Of a DNA stretch of 64,000 nucleotides, positions 5,851-15,900 are shown in pieces. The number at the start of each line of letters is the position of its first letter. Position 1 is the first letter of the stretch. Source of the DNA: Cyanobacteria bacterium RI_101 (GTDB lineage Bacteria; Cyanobacteriota; Cyanobacteriia; Cyanobacteriales; Microcystaceae); assembly GCA_016471375.1 (NCBI GenBank), contig WGLZ01000030.1:1-64000 (forward strand), given 5' to 3'. Below the pieces are notes generated by a model that had not been told where the DNA came from, did no database searches, and was given only the letters and a program-made list of their open reading frames with translations. Made by a program: the position numbers and the translations under genes.

Positions 5851-8730
5851 GTGACTGACGCCAAAAGTTATAAAGACACCGTTAATCTGCCCCAAACCCG
5901 TTTTGAGATGCGGGCCAACGCCAGTCAACGGGAACTAGAGATTCAACGCTTTTGGCAAGAGCGCCGGATTTACGAAACTCTAGGGGAAGAGAATCCCGGC
6001 GAGGTCTTTGTCCTCCACGACGGCCCCCCCTACGCCAACGGCTCTCTCCACATGGGCCACGCCTTAAACAAGATTCTTAAAGATATTATTAATAAGTATC
6101 AACTCATGCGAGGGCGGAAGGCTCGTTACGTTCCCGGCTGGGACTGCCACGGTCTGCCCATTGAACTGAAAGTGTTGCAAAATCTGAAAGGGGAAGAGCG
6201 CCGGGAGTTGACGCCCCTGACCCTGCGGCGGAAAGCTAGGGACTTTGCCCTCAAAGCTAAGGACGAGCAGTTAGTCGCGTTTCAACGCTATGGAATTTGG
6301 GGGGATTGGAGCCATCCCTACTTAACCCTCGCCCCCGAGTACGAAGCGGCCCAAATCGGCGTTTTCGGCGCCATGGCCCTGAAGGGGTACATTTACCGGG
6401 GACTGAAACCCGTCCACTGGAGTCCTAGCTCCCGCACGGCGCTGGCGGAGGCGGAGTTGGAATACCCGGAAGGTCATGTTTCCCAGAGCGTCTACGTCGG
6501 TTTTACCATTACCCAAGCCTCGAAAAAACTGAAGGCGGCGCTAGCTCCATTTTTAGGCAATCTCGGCGTCGCTATCTGGACCACCACCCCCTGGACTCTG
6601 CCGGGGAATTTAGCCGTGGCGGTGAATCCAGAGTTAACCTATGCCGTCGTCGAAGCCGACCCGGCGCCCGGCGCCCATCGCTATCTAATTGTTGCGGCGG
6701 CGCTGGCGGAAACCCTCAGTTCTGTTTTAGGGACGACCCTAACCCCCCTAGCCAGCTTTACCGGCGCCGATTTGGAGGGAACCCTATACCGTCATCCCCT
6801 CTTTGAGCGGGAAAGCGCCGTGGTCATTGGCGGCGATTACGTCACCACGGAGTCCGGCACGGGTTTAGTCCACACGGCGCCGGGCCACGGGCAGGAAGAT
6901 TTCATTGTCGGTCAGCGTTACGGCTTGCCCATTCTTTCCCCGGTGGACGAGGCCGGAAACTTTACCGCCGAAGCGGGTCAATTCGCCGGGTTAAACGTCC
7001 TCAAAGACGCCAATGACGCCATTATCGCGGCGCTCCAGCAGGCCGGCGCTTTACTGAAAGAAGAAGCCTACGGCCACAAATACCCCTACGATTGGCGCAC
7101 CAAAAAACCGACTATTTTCCGGGCCACCGAGCAATGGTTCGCTTCTGTGGCGGGCTTCCGGGAGTCGGCGCTGGCGGCCATTAAAACTGTGACTTGGATT
7201 CCGCCCCAGGGAGAAAATCGCATCATCCCCATGGTGGCGCTCCGCAGTGATTGGTGTATTTCCCGGCAACGGGCCTGGGGCGTCCCCATCCCGGTTTTCT
7301 ACGACGAGGAAACGGGGGAGCCGTTGCTGAATGAAGAGACCTTAACCTTTATCCAAAATTTGATCGCCGAGAAAGGGTCGGATATCTGGTGGGAGCTACC
7401 CGTTACCGAACTTTTGCCCCCCAGTTACCGGAACAACGGCCGAACCTACCGCAAAGGGGAAGACACCATGGACGTCTGGTTTGACTCCGGCTCCTCCTGG
7501 GCGGCGGTGGCTAACCAGCGCCGGGAGTTGAAATATCCGGCGGATATGTACCTAGAAGGCTCGGATCAGCACCGGGGTTGGTTCCAGTCCAGTTTGCTCA
7601 CCAGCGTCGCCGTCCACAATCAGGCGCCCTACCGGACGGTGTTAACCCACGGCTTTGTCTTGGACGAGCAGGGCCGCAAGATGAGTAAATCCCTAGGGAA
7701 CGTGGTCGATCCCTACCAAATCATCAACGGCGGCAAAAATCAAAAACAGGAACCCGCCTACGGCGCCGACGTTCTCCGGCTCTGGGCGGCGTCGGTGGAT
7801 TACGCCAACGATGTGCCCATCGGTCAGGGGATGTTGAAGCAATTAACCGATAGTCGCAATAAGATTCGCAACACCGCCCGCTTTCTCCTGGGCAATCTCC
7901 ACGACTTTGATCCGGCCCAAGACGCCGTGACCTACTCGGAACTGCCGGAGTTAGACCGCTATTTGCTCCACCGTTTACAGGAAGTCTTTAGCGAAGTGGA
8001 CGCCGCCTACGAGAGTTTCCAGTTCTTTAAATTTTTCCAACTGGTTCAGAACTTTTGCGTGGTGGATTTGTCTAACTTTTACCTCGACATCGCCAAGGAC
8101 CGGCTCTATATTTCCGCCCCCAACGCGCCCCGCCGTCGCGGTTGTCAGACCGTTCTCCAAATCGCGCTAGAGACTTTAACCAAAGCCATCGCCCCGGCGC
8201 TGTCCCACCTGGCGGAGGATATTTGGCAATTTCTCCCTTATTCCCAACGTTATGAATCCGTCTTTCAAGCCGGTTGGTTTACCTTAGATCCCCAATGGCG
8301 CCGGCCGGAGTTAGCCCAAACCTGGGAGCAGTTGCGGGAACTGCGGACGGAGGTGAATAAACTGTTGGAAACGGCCCGGGGAGAAAAGGCCATCGGCGCC
8401 TCTTTGGAAGCCCAGGTCTGGATTTACGCTGAAAACCCCGAGTTGCGGCGCTTGCTGGCGACCTACAATCCCCAGGAGACCTTAACCGGCGCCGGAGTGG
8501 ACGAACTGCGCTATTTATTGTTGGCGTCCCAGGTCAAACTGCTGGAGTCCCCCGAGCCGTTACAGGATCTCAGTTTCAAAACCCTAGGGGAAAAGTGGAG
8601 TCTGGGCGTGGCCCCCGCCGACGGCGCTAAGTGCGAGCGCTGTTGGAACTATTCCCTCCAGGTCGGCGCTTTTGCGGAGCATCCGACTCTCTGCGAACGG
8701 TGCGAGGCGGCGCTGGCGGGAGACTTTTAA
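5851..8730 (+). CDS. ileS: Isoleucyl-tRNA synthetase
   Basis: A 959-residue class Ia aminoacyl-tRNA synthetase charging tRNA-Ile. The HIGH motif appears as HMGH in PYANGSLHMGHAL (about residue 68). The CP1 editing domain includes TTPWTLPGN and the THR-equivalent TAPGHGQEDF. The KMSKS loop is GRKMSKSLGN (about residue 609). The anticodon-binding helical domain and a C-terminal zinc finger (CERCWNY and CERCEA) complete the bacterial long form. The start is GTG at 5851, immediately before TDAKSYKDTVNLPQT, the usual N-terminus. No strong terminator is visible before the convergent kinase gene. Confidence 0.98.
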   Translation: MTDAKSYKDTVNLPQTRFEMRANASQRELEIQRFWQERRIYETLGEENPGEVFVLHDGPPYANGSLHMGHALNKILKDIINKYQLMRGRKARYVPGWDCHGLPIELKVLQNLKGEERRELTPLTLRRKARDFALKAKDEQLVAFQRYGIWGDWSHPYLTLAPEYEAAQIGVFGAMALKGYIYRGLKPVHWSPSSRTALAEAELEYPEGHVSQSVYVGFTITQASKKLKAALAPFLGNLGVAIWTTTPWTLPGNLAVAVNPELTYAVVEADPAPGAHRYLIVAAALAETLSSVLGTTLTPLASFTGADLEGTLYRHPLFERESAVVIGGDYVTTESGTGLVHTAPGHGQEDFIVGQRYGLPILSPVDEAGNFTAEAGQFAGLNVLKDANDAIIAALQQAGALLKEEAYGHKYPYDWRTKKPTIFRATEQWFASVAGFRESALAAIKTVTWIPPQGENRIIPMVALRSDWCISRQRAWGVPIPVFYDEETGEPLLNEETLTFIQNLIAEKGSDIWWELPVTELLPPSYRNNGRTYRKGEDTMDVWFDSGSSWAAVANQRRELKYPADMYLEGSDQHRGWFQSSLLTSVAVHNQAPYRTVLTHGFVLDEQGRKMSKSLGNVVDPYQIINGGKNQKQEPAYGADVLRLWAASVDYANDVPIGQGMLKQLTDSRNKIRNTARFLLGNLHDFDPAQDAVTYSELPELDRYLLHRLQEVFSEVDAAYESFQFFKFFQLVQNFCVVDLSNFYLDIAKDRLYISAPNAPRRRGCQTVLQIALETLTKAIAPALSHLAEDIWQFLPYSQRYESVFQAGWFTLDPQWRRPELAQTWEQLRELRTEVNKLLETARGEKAIGASLEAQVWIYAENPELRRLLATYNPQETLTGAGVDELRYLLLASQVKLLESPEPLQDLSFKTLGEKWSLGVAPADGAKCERCWNYSLQVGAFAEHPTLCERCEAALAGDF

Positions 8731-8788
8731 CCATCCAGACCATCTCCTCATCCTCATAAATAGAGAATAACTGTCGCCTGTAAATTCC

Positions 8789-11700
8789 CTACGGCGGCGC
8801 CGGATTTTCGGGGCGTTTAGCTTGCAGTAATTTTTCCATCGCCAAGAGCAAGCGCCGGAATTGGATGGGTTTCGTCACATAGTCGTCCATCCCCGCTTCT
8901 AAACAGAGTTCCCGGTCTCCGGCCATGGTCAGCGCCGTCAGGGCGATGATGGGCAACTGGGCGAATTCCGGTTCCCGCCGCAGGCGCCGGGCGGCTTCGA
9001 GGCCGTCCATAACGGGCATTTGGATATCCATCAAGATTAAATCCGGTTTGTGTTCCCGCGCCTGGGCGATGGCTTCCTCCCCGTTTTCGGCGAAGATCAA
9101 GCGGTAGCCCTTATATTCCAGATAATTCTCCAAGCTCTCCCGATTGGCGATATTGTCCTCCGCCACTAAAACCAGGGGCGAGGCAATGGGAGGCGCGCCG
9201 ACGGCCTCTTCCTCCTCTTTGGAAGACGGCGCCGGGGTTCCCGCCGCCGGTCGGAACGGCAGGGTCACGGTAAAGGCGCTACCCTGACCGACTTGGCTTA
9301 CCACCGTCACCTGACCCCCGTGGAGTTCCGCCAGCCGTTTCACCAGAGCCAAGCCTAACCCCGTGCCTTCATACTGACGATTGAGACGGCTATCCACCTG
9401 AACAAAGGGTTGAAAGAGTTTGGCTAAATCCGCCTCGGCGATGCCGATGCCCGTGTCCCGGACGATGAAGACTAACTGGGGCGGCTCCTGGGTAAGAAGC
9501 CCGGCGGAGAAGAAAACCTGACCGCCCTTGGGGGTAAATTTCACGGCGTTGTTGAGGAGGTTAATCAAGACCTGCCGCAAGCGCCGACTGTCGGCCCGGA
9601 AATAGAGGGTCTGGGGAGGCAAATCGCTCTCTAGACGGATCTGTTTCTGGAACGCCGACTGTTGCACCATCTGGAGGCTAGAGCGACAGAGGTCTTGTAA
9701 ATGGACGGTCTCCAACTCCAGCTCTAGTTTGCCAGCCTTGATTTTGGAGAGGTCTAAAATATCGTTAATCAAGGACAACAGATGCTCGCCGCTCCGCAGA
9801 ATCGTATTGACGCCTTTGTTTTGCTCCGGGGTCAACTCTCCGAGCAGGTTTTCCCGTAGAGATTGGGAAATGCCCAAAATGGCGTTGAGGGGGGTGCGCA
9901 ATTCGTGGCTCATGGCGGCCAAAAACTCTTCAGTGCGGCGATTCGCCTGGGCCAGATCCAAGTTAGACAGTTCTAAATCTTGGTAACTTTTTTGCAGTCG
10001 GCTTTGGGCCTCCCGGCGCTGGGCCAACTCCCGCCGCAGTTGGGCTACTAGAATCGCTTGTTGCAGGGCGATGCCCAGTTGGTTGGCGATTTGTTGGATA
10101 AACTGAATTTCCGAGGTTTGCCAGACCCGAGGCCCGGAGCATTGATGCAAACAGAGCAGTCCCCAGAGCTTCTGCCCCGTCAGGATGGGAAAGACTAAAC
10201 TGGCCCGAATCTGAAACCGCTCTAGCGTTTGGCGCTGACCCTCCTCCAGGGGCGCCGTCCTCCCGTCTTCTAACGCCAGATAGCCCCCCTGTCGGCCCAG
10301 GGCGGCCACCTCCCGGCCCAAATAACGACTCTCCAAAGGGGCTTGAAGAATCGACCCCCAACCCGGTTCCACGCTCTCCGCCACAAATCCTCCTTCCGTA
10401 TAATTACTCTGAGGAGCGAACTTAAAAATGCCCACCCGGTCGGCGCGGGTGAGTTGCCGGATTTCCTGGGTGGTGGTGGCGAAAATTTCCCTCAATTCCA
10501 AGGACTGACGAATCCGGTCGCCAATGGCTCTCAGGAGATGTTCCTGTTGTCCCCGTTGCCAGAGCAGGCGCTCCTGACGCTTGCGCTCGCTGATGTCTCG
10601 ACAAACGCAAATCAACCCCACGCCCTCCACTAGGGTTAGGGAAAATTCCTGGTCGAATAAACTGCCGTCCCGGCGCCGGGCCACAGCTTCCCCCTGCCAG
10701 TGTCCTTGACTTTGCAGTTGGGGAAAGACTTCTTGATAAATACGCTCCACTTCCTCCGGCAGATACAATTCCTGCCAGGTTTTGCCCAACATATCTTCGA
10801 CCCGCTCGTAGCCAAAGAGTCGAACGTGGGTCTGATTAAGGTAAATATAAACGCCCTGGTCGTCCGCGACGCCAATACCGTCGCTGGCGGCGTCGATGGC
10901 CGCCAGTTGTCGCGCCAGCCGGGTTTCCATCTCCTTCCGTTCCGTAATATCGGTGTGGGAGCCGGCCATGCGAATCATTTTGCCCTCGGCGCTCCAGATG
11001 GCCTTGCCCCGGTCGAGAATCCACTTATAGGCGCCGTCTTTGGTTCGGAGGCGGTGCTCGGAGCTGTAAAAATCCGTTTCTCGATTAAAGTGCGCTTGCA
11101 GTCGCGCCGCCACCTGGGGCCAATCCTCCGGGTGAACCCGTTCTATCCATTCCTCCCGCCGCCCGGAGATTTCCGCTTCCCCGTAGCCCAGCATCGCTTT
11201 CCAGCGGGGGGAGAAAAAAACCGTATTGTTCTCCGCGTCCCAGTCCCAGATGCCGTCGTTGGAACCCGCCAGCGCCAGTTGCCAACGCTCTTCGCTTTTG
11301 GCTAACTCCTGGGTTCTTTCCTCAACTTGGCGCTCTAAGGTTTGATTTAACTCCTGAAGTCGTAGTTCCAACGCCTTGCGCTCGGTGATGTCCTCGGCGA
11401 TGCCGCAGACCCGATAGACCCGACCCCCTTCGTCCTTAACGGGAAAACAGCGGTCTAGAATCCAACGCTCCGTCCCGTCCGGGCGCCGAATCCGGTACTC
11501 GATGGCGGTCTGTTGACCCTGCCGTTGGGCTTGGTAAGCCTCTAGGGCGAGGGGCTGGTCCTCCGGGCGCAGGGCGTCGAGGTAGGAGCGGGGGTTGGCG
11601 TATAGACTGGCGCAGGAGCGTTGCCAAATTTTTTCGTACTGGGGGCCAAGATAGAGAATTTGGTTGGTTTGAATGTCTGTGAGGTAAAAAACCTGCTCGA

Positions 11701-12352
11701 TATTGGCCGCCAGTTGTCGGAAGCGTTGCTCGCTCTCCGCTAGGGAGCGGAGGGCTTCTTCCTTGGCGGATTTATTTTGGAAAACCTGCTCTAAAAGGTC
11801 GCTGTTCCCCAAGGCCGTGTTTTGGAGGCGCAACGTCTGGGTTAACTGACGATTTTGCCACTCTAGCCGCTGAGTTTTCTCGCTTTCCAGTTGGGAGACT
11901 TTGGCTTGCAACGCCTGGGTCAGTTCGTAGAGTTTCCCCGGATCTAGCGCCTGAAGCAAACTTTGGGGGGTTAAATAGCCGAGGGGCCGTCCCTGGGCGT
12001 CTAGGACGGGCAAATGACTCAAGCGCCGCTCCCGTAGAAGGGCTAAAACGCTCCCCGGCTCCTGAAGTTGCTCTAGGGTGACGGAGATCAGCGGCGCGCT
12101 CATGATTTCCTCAGCCCGCAGTCCCTCCGGCGCCGGAGTCTGGGACAACTGGCGAAGCAGATCGGTTGCCGTGATAATCCCTCGCGGGCGCTCCGCTTCC
12201 CAAACCAACAGGCAGGGCGGCCCCCCGTCGGCGCCGCTGGCCGCTAGGGCGTTAACAACGTTGGCCCAACTCGCCTGGGAGTCCACGCAAATCAGGGGCT
12301 GGTTCGTCAGCGCCCTTTGCAGGTTTAATGAGCCGGAGGCGGGTTGGGTCAT
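8789..12352 (-). CDS. Hybrid sensor histidine kinase: CBS, PAS x3, GAF, kinase, REC
   Basis: The product is about 1187 residues and soluble. In order: a CBS pair (about 17-130), a coiled coil, three PAS/PAC units (about 205-330, 352-474, 474-597, each ending in an ITERK or ISERK signature), and a phytochrome-type GAF domain (about 610-770). HisKA follows with the phospho-histidine in FLAAMSHELRTP (near 815), then HATPase with DTGIGI and GTGLGLAL. A receiver closes the protein with Asp in LILMDIQMP (near 1109) and KPIQ. CBS domains usually bind adenosyl nucleotides, which suggests energy sensing; the ligand is unknown and I see no bilin-binding cysteine assignment that is secure. An in-frame ATG at 12397 exists, but the remnant gene upstream ends at 12372, which favours the start at 12352. 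Confidence 0.9.
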   Translation of the reverse strand: MTQPASGSLNLQRALTNQPLICVDSQASWANVVNALAASGADGGPPCLLVWEAERPRGIITATDLLRQLSQTPAPEGLRAEEIMSAPLISVTLEQLQEPGSVLALLRERRLSHLPVLDAQGRPLGYLTPQSLLQALDPGKLYELTQALQAKVSQLESEKTQRLEWQNRQLTQTLRLQNTALGNSDLLEQVFQNKSAKEEALRSLAESEQRFRQLAANIEQVFYLTDIQTNQILYLGPQYEKIWQRSCASLYANPRSYLDALRPEDQPLALEAYQAQRQGQQTAIEYRIRRPDGTERWILDRCFPVKDEGGRVYRVCGIAEDITERKALELRLQELNQTLERQVEERTQELAKSEERWQLALAGSNDGIWDWDAENNTVFFSPRWKAMLGYGEAEISGRREEWIERVHPEDWPQVAARLQAHFNRETDFYSSEHRLRTKDGAYKWILDRGKAIWSAEGKMIRMAGSHTDITERKEMETRLARQLAAIDAASDGIGVADDQGVYIYLNQTHVRLFGYERVEDMLGKTWQELYLPEEVERIYQEVFPQLQSQGHWQGEAVARRRDGSLFDQEFSLTLVEGVGLICVCRDISERKRQERLLWQRGQQEHLLRAIGDRIRQSLELREIFATTTQEIRQLTRADRVGIFKFAPQSNYTEGGFVAESVEPGWGSILQAPLESRYLGREVAALGRQGGYLALEDGRTAPLEEGQRQTLERFQIRASLVFPILTGQKLWGLLCLHQCSGPRVWQTSEIQFIQQIANQLGIALQQAILVAQLRRELAQRREAQSRLQKSYQDLELSNLDLAQANRRTEEFLAAMSHELRTPLNAILGISQSLRENLLGELTPEQNKGVNTILRSGEHLLSLINDILDLSKIKAGKLELELETVHLQDLCRSSLQMVQQSAFQKQIRLESDLPPQTLYFRADSRRLRQVLINLLNNAVKFTPKGGQVFFSAGLLTQEPPQLVFIVRDTGIGIAEADLAKLFQPFVQVDSRLNRQYEGTGLGLALVKRLAELHGGQVTVVSQVGQGSAFTVTLPFRPAAGTPAPSSKEEEEAVGAPPIASPLVLVAEDNIANRESLENYLEYKGYRLIFAENGEEAIAQAREHKPDLILMDIQMPVMDGLEAARRLRREPEFAQLPIIALTALTMAGDRELCLEAGMDDYVTKPIQFRRLLLAMEKLLQAKRPENPAPP

Positions 12353-12371
12353 GGGACATAATGAAGTCGAA

Positions 12372-12720
12372 TTAAGCTTGTGTCTGCGATGGCTCAAATT
12401 CTAAACAAAAAATAGAACTTGTAGGATCTTTATCCTCTACGGTCAATCGCCCCCGATGGAGCGCCGTAATCCATTGGCAAACAATCAGACCCAGACTCGG
12501 TTCCGCGGGGGTCGTTTTTAACGCGGCTACAAACCTCCACGCCGTCCATCTCCGGCATCATCACATCCAACAGGACTAAATCTACGGAGGTTTGGGCCAT
12601 TAGCTCCAGGGCCTGGGGGCCGCTGGACGCATAATACAGGGTCGGCGCTTCATGGGCAAAAATATCCACAATTACGTCAAAATTACTTGGATTACCGTCC
12701 ACTACTAAAATCGTCGACAT
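12372..12720 (-). pseudogene. Decayed response regulator-histidine kinase fusion
   Basis: The frame from 12720 encodes the first 70 or so residues of a receiver (MSTILVVDGNPSNFD to LVLLDVMMPEMDG, Asp52 present). It then runs into unrelated residues and stops at 12430. In another minus-strand frame the DNA from about 12515 to 12372 reads EPSLGLIVCQWITALHRG and ends LEFEPSQTQA. That is the G2 box and last strand of a HATPase domain. The simplest reading is an ancestral REC-HisKA-HATPase protein that lost its middle, roughly 300 residues or more, plus a frameshift near 12505-12520. The acidic pair of the receiver is VVDG rather than VVDD, also a sign of decay. A truncated but expressed 96-residue receiver cannot be excluded. 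Confidence 0.75.
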
Positions 12721-12953
12721 AACGCGCTTCTCCTCTCAATCAGAATCTTTTTTTACCTTAACGCTTTTTTGATGATGATTCTCGGTCGGAAGATAAAGAG
12801 TCTTACCCCTGAAGTAAAAGCGCGCCGCCACTCTTTCCCAACGCCTCAACCTCGGGATCAGTCAAAGATTACGGGTATTTTCTTAGCGATTTAGTATTTT
12901 TACAGAGACGCGACTTAAGGCTAGGTAGTATTTATAGGGGAAGCCAACAAACC

Positions 12954-15900
12954 CTAGAGGGAAACAAACCAAGCGCTACCGGCGCTCCAATCGGTCAAAG
13001 GTTGACCCTGTTGATCAAAGACCAGCGCCAGCGCCGTCGAGCCGACCAAAATTTGATTGACGCTAAAGGTTAAGTCGTTAAAACCCAGTCCCGCCAAAGC
13101 AATGCGGTCGCCCTCTAGGGGATTAAAATCGAGAAGTTGGTCTGTTCCTTCCCCTAAACGGAGAACAAAGAGATCGGCGCCCTTACCGCCGCGGAGGAAG
13201 TCCCGCTCCGGGCCGCCGTCGAGGTAATCATTGCCCAAACCGCCGTAGAGCCGGTCGACGCCCCCTTGCCCAAAAAGTTGATCGTCCGCGAAATTGCCCT
13301 GCAATAAATCCCGTTGCTCCGAGCCGAGGAGCAGGTCGTTACCCCGCAAGCCCCAAAGACGAAAATCTGAACCCCAGGGATGAAAATCTCCCGTTAGTCC
13401 CGCGGCGCTGAGAAAATCCGCGTCCTGAGTGCCTTCCGTTCGTTCTCGGGAGATCGGGAGGGGAGCGGAGTTTAAGGCCGGCATTTGGACGGATAGGTTT
13501 AAGAGTCCATTGGTCGCGCCGTCGGCGTCAAAGGCTCCGCCTTCTTCTAGCTGGAGGCGGTAGGTTTGTCGGGATTGGGCCGGGTCGTAGGTTAGGCTCA
13601 GGGTATTGTCCCCCGACCAGGGGAGGGCGGTAAAGGATTGGCTCTCGGTATTCCAGAACTGCGGCAGGGCCCGGGGTTCCGTCCCGGTTAAGGTAAACTC
13701 CAAGTTAACTGGGGTTCCTGCTGACGCGGTCGCGGCGAATCGCACAGCGCCGTTTTCTGGAGAAGCCCGCCAATTACGAATCTGCGCCCCTTGGGGGTCA
13801 ACGACAAGACGCCGCGCTTCGGCCTCGGCGCCGGTTTCGAGACGCGTAACGAGCAGTCCAAATTGACGGTCGCCGGTGTAGATCCCGTCATTGGGGATGG
13901 GAACGCTGACGGTTTTGGCGCTTTCCCCAGGGTTAAACGTCAACTGTCCCGCCACCGGGAGATAGCGATTCCCCGCCTTGCCGTCGCCGTCCTGGGTTTG
14001 ATAGGCCACCGACAGATATTGGCTTAGATCCCCCGTCCGTTGAATGGTGAAAGTCGCTTCGCCGGTCGCTTCGGAAACGATGGGGTTATCCACGTATAGA
14101 TAGGTAGAGCCGTCGCCGCTTTGTAGAGGAGCGCCCTGGGCTAACGTTGCCGGCGCCGCGGGGGATTCATTAGGCGGAATCGAAGCGGGAGTATTGGCGC
14201 TGGGGGCTGTAAAGGTAACATTAGCGACGGGGATGTTGAGTAAAACGGTGGCGGCGGACGAAGAGGAAGTAAATTGCAGAAAATTCTGACCGTCTTGATA
14301 AACGGTTCCTTCCTGGCTAAAATCGGCGCTTAACGCCAGACTATCCGCCGCGTCCATAAACAGCGTCAGGGTGTTGTTACTGGATAACTGGCTCACCGTG
14401 ACAGCGTTAAGGGTCAGAGTATTGGCGCCGTAGTTGCGGGTGTCCAAAATTTCAAAGTTCCGCAAGCGCAACCCTGGGGAGAGGGTGGTTAAATCCCAAG
14501 CCTGCCCGTTGTAGCCGGTAAATTGCAGGGTATCGAGACCCGTTCCTCCATCCAAGCGCCGGAAATAGGTATCCGTGACGGTGACTAGATCGTCCCCCGG
14601 CCCGGCGTAAACGACATCGACGCCGCCCTGACCATAAACTTGATCGTCCCCTTGCCCGGAAACGAAACTTTCCCCAGTCGCCGTACCCAGCATCACATCG
14701 GCGCCGATGGTTCCGGTTTGGGTCACGGTGTGGGTAAAGTCGTCGCCAAAGAGGACATAACTTAAATTGTCGCCATTACCAGAGTTAACGAGGGATTCGC
14801 TCCAGAGGCTAGTCAGTTGGTTAATAGCTGTACCCACGTTAGCCACGCCATTTTGATCCCAACCGGAACCGTTATAGGACAAGGCGATGGCCGCCCCGTT
14901 TTGCAGACCGACCACAATGTCAGGTTCCCCGTCGCGACCCCATTGCGCGGACATTTGCGTTACGGGGGAACTCCAACCCGGATTAGCATCAGCGACCGTT
15001 ACCCATTGAGAACCGTTGTAATATTCGACTCCCCCTTTATCCCCTAGCGCCGCCACGATTTGCGGAGCGCCATCAGCGTTCCATTGCGCCGCCATTTGAG
15101 TCACGGGATAAGGAGCCACCCCCCCGCCCGGTAAGCCGCCAAATCCCCCTGAGCCGTTGTAATACAGGATCGCGCCGTCATTCAAGCCCACCACAATTTG
15201 GGGCTGACCCTGAGTATTCCATTGCGCCGACATTTGCTTGACCGAAGAACTCCAAGCGGGGTTTAAATTTTCTAAAATCGTCCAGTTTGAGCCATCGTAA
15301 TATTCCGCGCCGCCTTTATCGCCTAAGCCAATGACAATTTGCGGAGCGCCGTTTTCTTGCCAATTGACAGCCATTTGGGTAATGGGAATAGATGAGTTTG
15401 AGGAACTCGGCTGGGGAAAAGTATTGGTATTTGGGGAATAATCAACGGAATATGCAACGGTTCCGTCTTGATAGCCCACAACGACTTGAGGGGGATTTTC
15501 CTGCCAATTGACAGCCATTTGGGTAACGGGGGAACCTTCGGCGCTATCAATTAGCGTTGACCAGTTGTTGACATCTCCGTTAAAAAGAAATACACCTCCG
15601 TCTCCTCCCAAACCCACGATGACTTGGGGCGGTTGTCCTTCTTCTTGATTCCATTGGACAGACAAAGCATTGATCGAGGACGCCCAGCTATTAACAACAT
15701 CGGAGGAATTGAGTTGCGACCAAATTGAGCCGTTGTACCACCACACTTCGCCGTTGACTAACCCCACGACAACTTGACTAACCCCGCCACTGGCATTTTC
15801 TTGCGCCGCCATCGAGATCACGGCCGGATCGCTGACGCCAAAATTGATCTGTTGTCCGTTGTACCAAATTCGCCCTTTATCATCCCCAATGACTGTGTTT

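Noticed and set aside
12430-12720. Functional single-domain response regulator
   Set aside because: The receiver stops being recognisable after about residue 70, and kinase C-terminal sequence follows out of frame, so a deletion remnant is more likely.
14836-15830. Regularly spaced repeats considered as a CRISPR array
   Set aside because: The period is about 140 bp, the units are in frame and protein-coding, and no invariant short repeat with unique spacers is present. No CRISPR array was seen in the window.
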